From assembly GCA_029255685.2 (NCBI GenBank), contig CM055318.2, positions 11,475,001 through 11,539,000 on the forward strand: DNA of 64,000 bases. The letters run 5' to 3'. The notes below the pieces were generated by a model. That model saw only the letters and a program-made list of their open reading frames with translations, searched no databases and was not told where the DNA came from. This DNA is from Silene conica (lineage: Eukaryota > Streptophyta > Magnoliopsida > Caryophyllales > Caryophyllaceae). A program made the translations under genes and the position numbers. Below, piece by piece: positions 45,152-62,110 of this stretch. How positions within the stretch are numbered: position 1 is the stretch's first letter; each line of letters starts with the position of its first letter.

Positions 45152-45333
45152 ATGTCGGGCGGTAGACGACGAGGTGGTGGTAGTTGTCAGCCTGAGGGAG
45201 GACGATCGGGAGCTAAAGATGAGGACGAGATTGTTCCTCCTGAGCCTCAGCCGCCTACACATCGAGTACACCTCAATCCGACTGATTACGATGGCGCCAA
45301 GTGGTAAGTATCTCATTTGTTTACGGATAATTG

Positions 45334-45372
<39 letters not shown>

Positions 45373-46785
45373 ATTATAATATGATTACTTGTTGACTATT
45401 TTATTTTCAAATTTAACTCTTTTTCAGGTTCAATGACAAAGAGGTTTCCGATCTCGTAACAGCGAACATTATTTGCAACTACAAGGAGTATGCGCCCAAC
45501 TGGTCAAATGCGTCGGATGCCATCAAGGACGAGTGGTGGAATTGGTTTGAGGTATTTATTAACTGTTACCTATTTCCGTTTTATTATTTATTAGCTATTT
45601 ATTGTTTCATATTTATTTAACTATATTTTTTTTTGAAACAGAAACATGTTACCTTTAACCCTCGTGATAGAGAAGCGGTTAAGTTGGCGTGGGCCAACAT
45701 GATGAAAGACCGCCTCCGCAAAAGAATCCACTACGCTATGAAGAAACCTACGGAGCAAAGGCCGTCTTGGATACCGGCCGATATTTTCGAACAACTTAAG
45801 GCTAGAAAGGATGATCCAAACTTTCAAGACAAATCCGAGAAAAACAAAACCAACCGGATGTCAGGAAGTACCGAAAAAGGCAAGGCCTTAGGTACTCACA
45901 TTATGGGTCGTAAAAACACCCTACAGATGATGGATGAAATGGTAATTTCTTAGTTTTAACTTCACTTTTTCTTGTCTTGACTAATTTTTAAACAATTTTC
46001 ACCCTTTGACAATCTTGAGTGTTTTTTTTAACAAGTGTCGTTGGATTTAAATTGCAGGCTGGACAAGATGGGAGGGATGTACCATCCGCCTTGAAGTTGC
46101 TGGAGAAGACAAAAAAGCATGCCAAAAAGGGATGGCTATCAACGAAACCCAAAGCACTCTTTGTAAGTTAACAGAAACTTTTCTTTATGTTTTAGTAATT
46201 TGGTTTACTAATTAATTAACGTATACTAATCACACTTTATTTTTGTTTTGTAGGAAAAAGTTTTTTCAAGAAAGTCAAAAATGATAAGTGAAGGGGTCCC
46301 GGAGCAAGATATCGACGACAACGAGATCTACTTCGAAGAACACGGCGGTTTCAACAAGAAAGGGTTGATACTCGGTATGGGAAATGCAGCCCCAGTTATT
46401 TACGAGCGTCGTCGTCACTCAAGTGCTGGGAACCCATCATCATACACCCCAGGTTTGTATTTTATAGTTTATTAAAAATTAAGACTAACCAATTATTTAA
46501 CCGTTTACTAAATGAATATAATATCATGTTTGACTATTCATTGCAGGTATCGTCGGCAGAGTTCTTCGAGAGAATGCTCAGCTAAGAGAACGTGATCTCG
46601 AGACATCCCAAAGGCTGAAGGCAATTGAAGAGTTCTTAAGTCAACGGGGGGAGTTCACTACTCAAAGCTGCAACCCGGGAGGCTTTTCTCAGCCGAGACG
46701 CGACTTCGATGATGATGGCGGCGACAATGCTAGGGCGGCCAGCCATTTCGCCACCCCACAGCCCACCGACACGACCGTTAGATAG
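45152..46785 (+). CDS. TNPA-like CACTA protein (plant transposase family 24), six exons
   Basis: Exons 45152-45303, 45428-45551, 45642-45941, 46058-46162, 46254-46452 and 46547-46785 join at GT/AG borders in phase to 372 codons without a stop. The protein starts with a Gly/Arg-rich tail, then a conserved block (DYDGAKWFNDKEVSDLV, DEWWNWFEKHVTF, LKARKDDPNF, KNKTNRM) typical of the Transposase_24 family, and ends in a region with a short predicted coil (LRERDLETSQRLK). In En/Spm the equivalent protein binds the subterminal repeats and works with TNPD. Intron 1 carries a TA microsatellite. Unlike the TNPD-like gene it shows no lesion. Exon borders are predicted by eye. Confidence 0.8.
45338..45370 (+). 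repeat. TA microsatellite in TNPA-like intron 1
   Basis: About 16 TA units, placed between the donor at 45304 and the acceptor at 45427. Confidence 0.8.
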
Positions 46786-47029
46786 GTTTTATTAGGTTGT
46801 TTAGTTGGTGTACCGCGGATTATGTTTAGTTTTTAGTTGGATGATCATTTGTAAAACCTTCACTTTAGTTATGAAAAGACGTTTTAAAAACCTTGTCTCC
46901 GACAAGTTCTTTGTTGCTGGGTTGTTTTTGCTGAAATTGCAGGTTTAGAGAGCTTGCAAAAGGGAAAAATGAGCCATTTCATTGGAAATGGGGAGCTGAA
47001 AAAAGAGCTGAAACCGGAAAATCATACAG

Positions 47030-47488
47030 GAATTTGCGACGGAAATGTCTCAATTTGCGACGAAATTCCGTCGCAAACCTTGACCAGAAGTCAAAGTCAG
47101 TCAAGATTTGCGACGGAAATTCCGTCGCAAGTGTTCCCTTTTGCGACGGAAAATCCGTCGCAAACTTTGACTGACCTTGACCAGAAGTCAAAGTCAGTCA
47201 AGGTTTGCGACGGATTTTCCGTCGCAAAAGGGAACACTTGCGACGGAATTTTCGTCGCAAATCTTGACTGACTTTGACCAGATGGTCAAAGTCAATCCGT
47301 CGCAAACCTCGGTCAATCCGTCGCAAGCGTTTTGCGACGGAAAAATCCGTCGCAAAATAACTTTCTGCGACAAAAATAAGGGACAGACACGGTCCGTCGC
47401 AAATCCGTCGCAAATGATGAGTTTGCGACGGATTTCACCCTTTTTGCGACGGACTGTTCCGTCGCAAATAGCGTATTGTTTTGTAGTG
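47030..47488. repeat. Right subterminal and terminal repeats of CACTA element
   Basis: TTTGCGACGGA and its complement recur about a dozen times, with interleaved TTGACTGAC / GTCAGTCAA segments, ending in TTTTGTAGTG. Confidence 0.85.
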
Positions 47489-48951
47489 AAATATCTAGCA
47501 TGCGAGAATGAATAAACTAAGGTGATGGCTTTAAGGGAAAAACGTGTGACATCTTTATGTCGACACAGACTAGCATACATACTATATGAGTCAATTTTCA
47601 TGCAATTCAGGTGATTTGGTTTAGGCGGAAAAATGATGCAAAACAAACATGTGAATGAAAAACAAAACGGAAATAAAGCAAGTCCTAGTGTGACCTATCC
47701 TACCAAAAAAATTATGTTTCCTTCATTACGAAAACATAATTTACTAAGGCCACACTAAGTATTACAATTGTAAAAGCGTAAATAAATTCATTCATTCATT
47801 CAACAATATAATATATAAAATGCATCATTACTAATTAAATTAATCTTTCAAGACATAATTCCGTAATTATGTAGAGTAATTTACCAAACCACCATTTAAT
47901 GATTTAAATTATGTGATAATTCCGTAATTCATCTCATAATTTTAATCAAACAAACATATTCATATTATCGTATAATATGAATTAATCCAACATTATTTTA
48001 AACCGTTTTAAAATAATTAGGTATCAAAACTAGTGAACTTTTTCACCCAAAAATTACACATTATCTTTATAATGTATAAAAAAAAAATTAAAAGAAAACA
48101 GCCCATGAAGTATAATGATTTAGCCGAGACAAACCGAGAAAGAAAAACAAAAAAACTTTAAAGCGTTGCAAACAAACAGCCCAAAACAAAAAGAAGCCTG
48201 GAAACTGATTTCCAGCGCTTCCAAAAAGCGCTGAAACTTGAGCAAAGCGTCGAAAATAGAGGGGAAACCGCGGCTAAAAGATAGCAGAAACTGGTTGCGA
48301 CGCTTTTTAAAATTGCTGTAACTTGACGCTTTTATAAAAGCTGTAAGCCCATAACATGACCAAAAACGCTGAAAAACTACACAAGTGTCGCAAAGAAACC
48401 CAGAAAAGCGCTGAAAAAGCACAAAGCGTCGAAAGAAACCCAGAAAAAACGCTGGAAAATGCACAAAGCGACGAAAGTAACCCAGAAAAGCGCTGGACAG
48501 CCCTATTTCGAATTTTTTTCTACTTTTTCTTTTAAAAAGACCCATGAACTTGAATAACTAATGTCGGGTTGCTAAATACGAGATCGATAACCTTCAAAGT
48601 TTTAATCTTTATTAGATATAGTTGTAATCTTAATCATTCAAATTAACCTTTTAAGACGAATATCAAGATTATAGTGGGATCGATTTATTTAGCAAATTAT
48701 ATTATTCAAGAACATGTGAGACGATTTCCTTTCACGTTTTAATTCAATCCTTATTAAATTAAAATATCTACAAATTTATTATTTTGTTATTTTAACTGTT
48801 TAAGACAACAACAACAATAAATCAAAAAGGAAAACGACGAACAAAATTGTCTCGGCTAAAATTAAAATACACGGCCAATTTTTTTTTTTTTTTTTCAATT
48901 TTCTCAAAACGTTTATGAAAATCATACAAAAATAAAATTTGTAAGCCATAG
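47489..48951 (-). other. Leader of element A, copy 2, second part
   Basis: Resumes after the CACTA element and matches copy-1 positions from about 874 to 2333, including the stem-loop (about 47685-47757) and the AAAGCG repeats (about 48370-48500). No credible gene. Confidence 0.8.
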
Positions 48952-49910
48952 GCTCTGATACCACTTGTGGGAAATTATCTGTATATAATCCCAATTCTTT
49001 ATATGCAGGATTATAACAAATTTATAATATATGATTTATAGTCATAAACGAAGTACAAGATACAAAGATTGGGATCAAAAATTAACCTTCTGTCCTTGCA
49101 AAGGCCTAAGATCAGATATCAAAACAGATATCCTCCTAATCGTTGCACCCAAGATGTTCCAAGAAATACCCTTCTAGAGCTAGAAACTGCAAAAATTACC
49201 TTTAATCTTGTGTAAGATTAAAGCTAGAGAGAGGGAGTATGTATGTCGTGTAACTCGTGCCCTTTAAGTGCAGAGTGAATGTCCTATTTATAGCTGCAAA
49301 CAACATTGTTATTAGACATCAACTAGGATTCCCCAAATCAGTATTTGGTTCTACCTATAGCACTTCATAACAACTGAACAACTTAATAATTGTTCAGACC
49401 GAAATTCTATCTTTATAGAATCGGTTATATCTCTCTTGTGTAATGTTTTATCTTATAAATATCTTATATTAATAATCCACTAATTAAATATAACATTTTA
49501 TATTTAATTAAATCATTTTAATCTTTATTAAATAATTTCATTACACATAATTAAATATAACATTTTATATTTAATTACGAATTAACATTTTATATTCGTC
49601 TTAGCTAATATTATTTAATCGGTATTAAATAATTATGTCATCATTACATTGACTAACCGCTTAGTCATATATGGTATCAATATGATTACATTTTCATCTA
49701 ATCATATCTCTCAGATTTCATCCTTTAGGTGTGACTCTTAGAGACCAGTTGATTACCGCCATCTGTATGACAATAACGTCAAACTTTCTAGCAAGCCAAC
49801 CGTTATTGATAAACGTGAATCAACTGGCTAAAATACAAAGTATACCCTGTGTTCCTTTAAGAGATTTATACGTGTTGTCGCACTAACTGTTGAGGACACT
49901 AGCTCCAACA
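48952..49910 (-). repeat. Primer site and 5' LTR of element A, copy 2
   Basis: The iMet primer site is at 48952-48963 and the LTR at 48966-49910 (945 bp, TGTGGGAAATTA to TAGCTCCAACA). It is nearly identical to 2348-3293. Confidence 0.8.
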
Positions 49911-50452
49911 CACTACTCTTTAGTCTCACGAGCTAACACCATAGCTTCCTTGACTATTTTTCAAGAACATTCCTCAAAGACAACCTTGTAGCCTGCTTCA
50001 TCGAGCTTTCCAACAGATATCAATTTTTTTTTAGTTCGGGATGAACATGACATCTGTTAGCTCCCTCCTACCTCTAATCGAGATACGGAGTTTACATCAC
50101 ATCTTCCCATAATTGACATAGCCTCACAATTCACCAAGTAAGTTGTACCACACCTTCCACCAATAAACTAATGAAGGAATTTTACAAGGGTTAGTGTGAA
50201 ATGATATACCAGAGTCGAACACCCAAGACTCAATCAGATCTTCGACACTCACTGCCATAAAATCACCTTCATCCTCCTCACCTAGCGTTTGTCTGTCCAA
50301 TTTTTCCCACATCCTTCTCCATGGAATCCGGCTTAGTGCCCTCCAGAAGGAACATATAGATTCTTTGAATACAAATAATCCGTTATTTGCATTTTCGAGA
50401 AAGCAAAATCTTTTCCATCGAATTTATCGAACAAGATTTTACCTCCTTCCAT
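49911..50452 (-). pseudogene. Internally deleted Copia remnant D, copy 2
   Basis: Same structure as 3294-3836: the gag start (ATG at 50452), an early stop, then the WVFDSG protease-like stretch. Primer site at 50499-50510. Confidence 0.7.
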
Positions 50453-50513
50453 TATTGTGAATTTTAGTGGAATACTCTTCCCTCACCCACCTAACCAGGC
50501 TCTGATACCAGTT

Positions 50514-50844
50514 TGTAGGGATTTTCGGTATAGACCACACATACAATAATAAATATAAGAATCGGAAAAATAACAAGAACACAATATTTACGAGTTTCAC
50601 CAACTTGACTACATCCTCACTATAGTCACACTAGAAATTTCATTGATCTCTCACAATATGAGGATAGAAATTACATAGTTTTCTTCTTCTTTTATAGCTA
50701 AATGTCAAGCTATAACTTCCATGTAATTTAACTATATTTATAATCTTGATCAATGTAAAAGTAAGTTTTGTGAGTTAGAAACTCCTTCTCATTTGTCTCA
50801 ACTAGAAAAATCAAACTCCATAATGGAGGGACTTAATTCTAACA
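50514..50844 (-). repeat. LTR of Copia remnant D, copy 2
   Basis: 331 bp, TGTAGGGATTTTC to TTCTAACA, matching 3898-4228. The following 560 bp (50845-51408) are AT-rich and featureless. Confidence 0.7.
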
Positions 50845-51408
50845 GAAAGTGTGAGCAAATTACCGATATAACCATTCTAAATTTCGTTAGCAGAAACATT
50901 ATAAGTGTTGAGTAGAGAACTCATGAGAAAGGGTCGGGGAATTTTGTAATCAGCGTTGAGGAAAAAAGATGGCCACGATTTGAAGAAAGATAATCTTTTT
51001 CGGGTTGAAAGATATCTTTTATTTTTTTAACGGAAGGTTGAAACTTTGCTCCTTTTATTAGGGAAACTAAATTTAATGCACGTGCGATGCATGGGTCTGT
51101 AAATAGTGTCCTTTTGATTAAGCTTTTGTTGAGACTAACAATAAATTTAATAAAAGAATTGATTAGTGGTTATTTAAATAAAAATCATACTTTAAGCTAT
51201 AAAAAGTTATAATTTTAGTCGAAATCAAATCAGTAAAGTTGTTATTAATTTAGTTTAACTTAATTAAACTTGAATTAATTTGAAAGAATTCTATTTTCTA
51301 TTCTATTAACGATGCTAATATCTTATCAATTTTATTATTATTTATCAAAATTAAGTAATGTGTATAAGAGTTTGTACCATCATCTATTTTGAGAAAGACT
51401 AAAATTAA

Positions 51409-52076
51409 GAGTAAATTAAATTTTAGTTTCTTTTGAAATCAAATTTTTTAAAATTACTCCCTTTTGAAATTTTTTCATAAAATTACACCCCTAAGTTGCA
51501 TTTTTTACTAAAATTGCTCCCAAACTCCAGTTTTAGTGACTTATTCCGTCTATTTTTGAATTTTTTAATATATTCTGTTTGTGGCTTAGTCAATTTATAC
51601 TTTGAAAGATATAAATATGTAGAAAAATGTAAGAGGGGTTCAAAAACATAAGAAAAAAAGAAATAAATCTACTCAAATCGGTTTTTTGAAGCAATTTTAG
51701 GAAAAAATGCAATTTTAGGGAGTAATTTTAGCAAAAAATGCAACGTAAGGAATTAATTTTAGAAAAAAATTTCAAAAGGTAATAATTTTAAAAATTTTGA
51801 TTTTAAAAGGAAGTAAAATCTATTTACTCATTAATTAATATTAAGGATGAAATAATAATGACAAATTCTTATTTCAGACGGGTTGTTTTCCGTTTGAAAT
51901 AAGACGGACTAATTGTAGCCATTTTTATAATAAAATGTTACCATTTTTTGATATGTTACCATCATTTTCAGGGTAAAAAGTGAAGAATTCGCAATAAAAC
52001 ATTTTGTTATTAAATGGTTACATTATAATAGAAAATTGGTAATATTAAGTCTGTCTTATTTTGGTCCGTCTAAAGC
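51409..52076. mobile_element. Two MITE-like elements, copy 2
   Basis: 51409-51829 corresponds to 4792-5216 and 51861-52076 to 5249-5464. Same ends, slightly diverged. Confidence 0.55.
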
Positions 52077-52216
52077 AAAAAAATTTGAATAATAATTAAC
52101 TGCATTTTCTCATCCTGCGGGAACCTAAGGGTAAGTAGCATGAGAATGGTCCCAAGGAACTGAAGTTCCCTGAGACAAAAGACAAACTAAAATAAAGCAA
52201 ATAAAATATCACCGTC

Positions 52217-53467
52217 TCCCCGACAACAGCGCCAAATTTTGACACGGCTGTCGCAACTTATCAAAAATAACCCAATGCTCTCTAACTAATATAGTCAGGG
52301 AAATTCGGGGTCGAATCCACAAGAGGAATGTAAATATTCTATTTGCTAATTAAGGTCTGTCTAAGTAACAAATTGGGTTTGTTTGGTTTTATGATTGCTA
52401 AACTAAAGTAGTGAAAAAGATGTTATGGTGTAGTGGTTATCACGCCTGCTTTACACGACGAAGGTCTCCAGTTAGATTCTGGATAACATAATTTTTAACC
52501 AAGTGGTGTTAGTCCAGTGGTAACTGAGTTAAACCTTAACGTTTGCATAAATGCAGGAGTTGAGAGGTCTCAGGTTTGATTACCAGTTGGGGCGATGAAC
52601 ACTTGGCCACTGCAGCCCCCTTCGGGGGCGGCTTACATGGTCCATGTGGTGGTGCGAGAATGCATGGGCCCGGCGGATTAAACCCCTCGTCATTAAGAAA
52701 AAACTAAAGTAGTGAAGGAATGAGAAATAAAGAATAACAAAGAGAGTATAAAAGTTAAGGAGAGAAAATTAGGATAGTTGGTTCACCAATGAAAGTCTGA
52801 CGGTTATAATCTAGGTTGTAGATCGGTCGCAAATATCAGTCTACGGGTAGTGAAAAGGTCCTCTCGGATCACTAATCGCCCTAGAATGCTTCTAACGAGA
52901 TCTCGCAACTTATTAGGGCCCTCTAATGTGTGTAGCAGGTCTAACCCTTACCAGACTTTCGATCTTAGGTCGGGGTTTACCGAATCAATTAATCAATCAT
53001 GCACATAAACGGACTAATCGCAATTAAATGCTACAATGAACAACAAAGGCATAAAACAATTAACCAATCTAAACCTATTCAAAATTTGTCATGAATTCAT
53101 TAGCTCCCATATATCCTAGTGAAGGAATTAGCTACGCATAACGGGATTAATAATAAGGATAATCGAAATAATTAGGGAGTAATTCATGATCAAGAAATAA
53201 CCAAGTAAGGAGTTTAATTCAACCGTAACCTCTTCAAATGTTCGGTAAGCTTCCTTAGTAGCAGGAAATCAGATCTGTAGCTCTTCTAAGTTTTCATGTG
53301 TTCAAGAATCAGCTCAAAATGCGCAATAAAGTGTCATTTCCTGCAAAACCAATACGAATACACCAAAGTAGCAAATATAGAGAATTTGACACTAAAATAA
53401 AAGCATCTAATATACATAGAGATGCGTGCTAAAATGTTAAGAAAATTGCATATAAAATACACACATC
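52217..53467 (-). repeat. tRNA-Asp-type primer site and LTR of element G, copy 2 (contains a SINE)
   Basis: Primer site 52217-52234, then an LTR-like segment from TGACACGG (52240) to about ACACATCA (53467). It includes the GGTCGAATCCACAAGAGG and ATTCATTAGCTCCC blocks common in plant Athila/Tat-type LTRs. The right end is a guess from the TG...CA rule. The tandem duplication broke this LTR at 52393. Confidence 0.45.
52416..52701 (+). mobile_element. tRNA-derived SINE with a double head
   Basis: AACTAAAGTAGTGAA flanks it exactly on both sides (52401-52415 and 52702-52716). The body has two tRNA-like modules. The first (about 52421-52488) resembles tRNA-Val (GGTGTAGTGGTTATCACG, TTTACAC anticodon loop, GGTCTCCAGTTAGATTCTGG). 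The second (about 52497-52590) has its own A box (TAGTCCAGTGGTAACTG) and B box (GGTTTGATTACC). A GC-rich body (CCCCCTTCGGGGG) follows, then a short A tail. Confidence 0.8.

Positions 53468-55763
<2,296 letters not shown>

Positions 55764-55832
<69 letters not shown>
55764..55832. repeat. TA microsatellite between elements J and H
   Basis: About 34 TA units, then a GA tract (55832-55848). Confidence 0.95.
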
Positions 55833-55849
<17 letters not shown>

Positions 55850-55905
55850 GCCGGATCACGTGAGGCCGCCTCTTAGGATGAGGCCGCCGGACCTCACGCA
55901 TCCCC

Positions 55906-56390
55906 AAGCTTCTAGTTTCACAGTTTCACAATATTTGCTTCCAGTTTCACAAGTTAAGCTTCTAGTTTCACAAGTTAAGCATCTAGTTTCACAGTTTCAC
56001 AATATTTGCTTACAGTTTCATATCTTAAGCATCTAGTTTCACAAGTTAAGCTTCTAGTTTCACAGAATAAGCTTCTAGTTTCACAAGTTAAGCATCTAGT
56101 TTCACAATTTCACAGTTTCACAATATTTGCTTCCAGTTTCACAAGTTAAGCTTCTAGTTTCACAAGTTAAGCATCTAGTTTCACAGTTTCACAGTTTCAC
56201 AATATTTGCTTACAGTTTCACATCTTAAGCATCTAGTTTCACAAGTTAAGCTTCTAGTTTCACAGAATAAGCTTCTAGTTTCACAAGTTAAGCATCTAGT
56301 TTCACAATTTCACAGTTTCACAATATTTGCTTCCAGTTTCACAAGTTAAGCTTCTAGTTTCACAAGTTAAGCATCTAGTTTCACAATCTC
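55906..56390. repeat. TTTCACAAGTTAAGC word array (left)
   Basis: Around twenty copies of a 15-22-bp unit (CTAGTTTCAC followed by AAGTTAAGC or AGAATAAGC) in a higher-order pattern of about 190 bp. The inverted counterpart is 58222-58727. Confidence 0.85.
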
Positions 56391-56426
56391 ACACTCACTC
56401 ACTAATCCTAAAACATCACACTAAAA

Positions 56427-56788
56427 ATGTTCGGAACACCGTCGTTCGGTACGCCGTCATCAACGCCGGCGTTCGGTACTCCGTCATCAACGCCGGCGTT
56501 TGGAACGCCGTCAGGAACACCAGCATTCGGATCATCAACGCCGTCGTTATTCTCAACACCGTCATCAACACCAGCTTTTGGTACTCCGTCAACGCCGTTA
56601 TTCGGATCTTCTTCCGCTTTCTCTACTCCTTCGCTTTTCGGTCAAACTCAACAACAGCAGCCGACGCCGTTTGGTAATCAGCAGCAGAATACTGGTTTTG
56701 GATTTAATACGACGCCGTTTGGTAATCACGTGAGGCAGCAGCAGCAGCAAACGACGTCGTTTGGTGGATTTCAATTGCAGCAACCCCG
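56427..56788 (+). pseudogene. Captured nucleoporin exon (NUP54-like FG repeats), copy 1
   Basis: The ATG at 56427 opens about 120 codons of FGTPS/FGTPSSTPAF repeats, then a Gln-rich part (QTQQQQPTPFG, QQQNTGFGF). This matches the N-terminal FG region of plant nuclear-pore protein NUP54. The central and C-terminal regions are absent. After about FGGFQLQQ a shifted partial duplicate of the same DNA follows (56787-56937). It is preceded by a plausible host 5' UTR (CACTCACTCACTAATCC). Being exon 1 only and inside a TIR element, it is a captured fragment. The NUP54 assignment rests on FG-repeat style and is moderate. Confidence 0.6.
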
Positions 56789-57124
56789 TCATCAACGCCG
56801 GCGTTTGGAACGCCGTCAGCAACACCAGCATTCGGATCATCAACGCCGTCGTTATTCTCAACACCGTCATCAACACCAGCTTTTGGCACTCCGTCAACGC
56901 CGTTATTCGGATCTTCTTCCGCTTTCTCTACTCCTTTTCTCTGCTTATATAATTTGTATGGAGTTGAAGAAAAAGAGAGAGAAATGAAGACAGATGAATT
57001 GTCAGTTTTTTTTTTGATATTATATAGGACACGTGTCAAGATCTCGTACGCCCATGCTACTAAAATCTAACGGTTTAGAATGGTCCGGCAGCCTCACGCT
57101 AAGAGAGCGGCCTCACGTGATTCA

Positions 57125-57786
<662 letters not shown>

Positions 57787-57830
57787 CAATATCCGAATGC
57801 TGGTGTTGCTGACGGCGTTCCAAACGCCGG

Positions 57831-58201
57831 CGTTGATGACGGGGTTGCTGCAATTGAAATCCACCAAACGACGTCGTTTGCTGCTGCTGCTGCCTCACGT
57901 GATTACCAAACGGCGTCGTATTAAATCCAAAACCAGTATTCTGCTGCTGATTACCAAACGGCGTCGGCTGCTGTTGTTGAGTTTGACCGAAAAGCGAAGG
58001 AGTAGAGAAAGCGGAAGAAGATCCGAATAACGGCGTTGACGGAGTACCAAAAGCTGGTGTTGATGACGGTGTTGAGAATAACGACGGCGTTGATGATCCG
58101 AATGCTGGTGTTGCTGACGGCGTTCCAAACGCCGGCGTTGATGACGGAGTACCGAACGCCGGCGTTGATGACGGCGTACCGAACGACGGTGTTCCGAACA
58201 T
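57831..58201 (-). pseudogene. Captured nucleoporin exon (NUP54-like), copy 2, inverted
   Basis: The minus-strand frame from the ATG at 58201 gives the same FG-repeat peptide as 56427, with one Gly-to-Ala difference visible. It leaves the homology at the same point after FGGFQLQQ and is then cut by the element I junction. Not a functional gene. Confidence 0.6.
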
Positions 58202-58221
58202 TTTTAGTGTGATGTTTTAGG

Positions 58222-58727
58222 ATTAGTGAGTGAGTGTGAGATTGTGAAACTAGATGCTTAACTTGTGAAACTAGAAGCTTAACTTGTGAAACTGGAAGCA
58301 AATATTGTGAAACTGTGAAATTGTGAAACTAGATGCTTAACTTGTGAAACTAGAAGCTTATTCTGTGAAACTAGAAGCTTAACTTGTGAAACTAGATGCT
58401 TAAGATGTGAAACTGTAAGCAAATATTGTGAAACTGTGAAACTGTGAAACTAGATGCTTAACTTGTGAAACTAGAAGCTTAACTTGTGAAACTGGAAGCA
58501 AATATTGTGAAACTGTGAAACTGTGAAACTAGATGCTTAACTTGTGAAACTAGAAGCTTATTCTGTGAAACTAGAAGCTTAACTTGTGAAACTAGATGCT
58601 TAAGATATGAAACTGTAAGCAAATATTGTGAAACTGTGAAACTGTGAAACTAGATGCTTAACTTGTGAAACTAGAAGCTTAACTTGTGAAACTGGAAGCA
58701 AATATTGTGAAACTGTGAAACTAGAAG
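58222..58727. repeat. GCTTAACTTGTGAAACTAG word array (right, inverted)
   Basis: Inverse of 55906-56390, with one extra higher-order unit. Confidence 0.85.
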
Positions 58728-58857
58728 CTTGGGGATGCGTGAGGTCCGGCGGCCTCATCCTAAGAGGCCTCACGTGATCCGGCCTCTATATATATATATA
58801 TATATTTATAAGTAATAGTACATCCAAGACCCGGCTATAATTAGCCTGTAGTTAGAT

Positions 58858-61030
<2,173 letters not shown>

Positions 61031-61749
61031 ATTTATAACGACATTAACCAATAATTTATGTAGAGTATCACTTATCATTGTGACCTAACTATAGTCATAA
61101 ACTCGAATGATGAGTAAAAAGTCAAAAACTTCCAATCGAATTTTACCGTTATTAATTTATGTAACTAATAATGTAGGCAGGGCCGTAGGTCGTAGGCCGT
61201 AGGGCATGGTAGTGACCGATACTGTGAATATCGTACGGACCACCTAACAATCCTAACATTATTATGTGAACGAGATACTACTACACGGCGTTACGACAGC
61301 AGTACATACTAACGCCTTTTGATGACAATCCTCGGTGGTCACGTACTACTGTCGATATCAATACTGGTTGGCAAATTATTATGCATTTCATTACAATTTC
61401 ATCCGCACTATCTCCTGCTACATATTTATCTATTCAATCATCACTTCATCAGTATGAATGTAAGATATTGATCGAGTCTGTCCCGGCGCTAAATGGCTTG
61501 CTTCTTCTAATGTACTCAACTTTATCGTCGCCTTCTAGGACAGTGTTTTCATATTGCTCTTTGCATGTCAACTAGCTTAGTTTGTAAAGTCATGAGAGAG
61601 AGTTAGTACCCAAGAGTCACGACATGAAGACGGGGTATGTGAATTCGGTATGTAACGTATTTTGTACCAGATACATCTTTCTTAATCATTAATTATATGT
61701 ACTGATGATAGAAAAGTTAAGTTTAGTATAACACATGACTAGTGAAGAA
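61031..61749. other. Intergenic DNA, nothing recognisable
   Basis: No credible gene or element; the small plus frame at 61381-61575 has no recognisable motif. Confidence 0.5.
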
Positions 61750-62110
61750 CTTATGGTGTGTTTGGTAACCTAGAATTGGTTTTGAATTCCGGAATTGAGA
61801 TAATTCAACCGTTTGGGAACCCGTAGCATTTAGAATTGGAATTAGACTCAATTCCTTGTTGTCAATTTCATCCTAGTTAAAATTTATCACTCTCAAATTC
61901 CTACCATATAGTCATATACGGAATAATAGTCATTTGAATTCCATATACCCAATACTTAGTTTCATCGCAGTTTTTTCTAAATCACAAAAAATTTCCGTCA
62001 CAAAATTTATTTTTTCTTAATAAAGAAACTACAAATTTTTATTGGTGACTTCAACCCATACTCAACCCCTCAATTCCAATTTCAATTCTACGAGTTTCCA
62101 AACGCCAGTG
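61750..62110. mobile_element. Possible foldback MITE
   Basis: GGTGTGTTTGGTAAC at the left and GTTTCCAAACGCCAG at the right are imperfect inverse repeats, and many AATTCC/GGAATT words lie between. GTTTGG...CCAAAC ends are common in hAT-type MITEs. No TSD found. Confidence 0.35.

Larger units (their letters stand above)
28271..47488 (+). mobile_element. CACTA (En/Spm) DNA transposon E, with Sirevirus F nested inside
   Basis: Ends CACTACAAAA and TTTTGTAGTG are inverted and flanked by AAA (28268-28270 and 47489-47491), the 3-bp duplication of this superfamily. The corresponding site in copy 1 (865-875) is uninterrupted. The length is 19.2 kb, or about 7.7 kb without F. It carries dense subterminal repeats at both ends, a TNPD-like gene broken by F and two lesions, and an apparently intact TNPA-like gene. 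Confidence 0.95.
57787..58788. mobile_element. TIR element H, inverted truncated copy
   Basis: The reverse complement of about 55847-56826: NUP54-like fragment, word array and terminal CCTCACGTGATCCGGCC. The inner end is cut at the junction with element I. Together with 55847-56826 it makes a palindrome with arms of about 1 kb. Confidence 0.75.

Noticed and set aside
52421..52488. Functional tRNA-Val gene
   Set aside because: The acceptor and anticodon stems do not pair (CCTGC against GACGA) and the T arm is altered. It lies inside the TSD of a SINE.
56427..56788. Functional nucleoporin gene
   Set aside because: Only an N-terminal exon is present. It is followed by a shifted duplicate, enclosed in a TIR element and present twice in inverted orientation.
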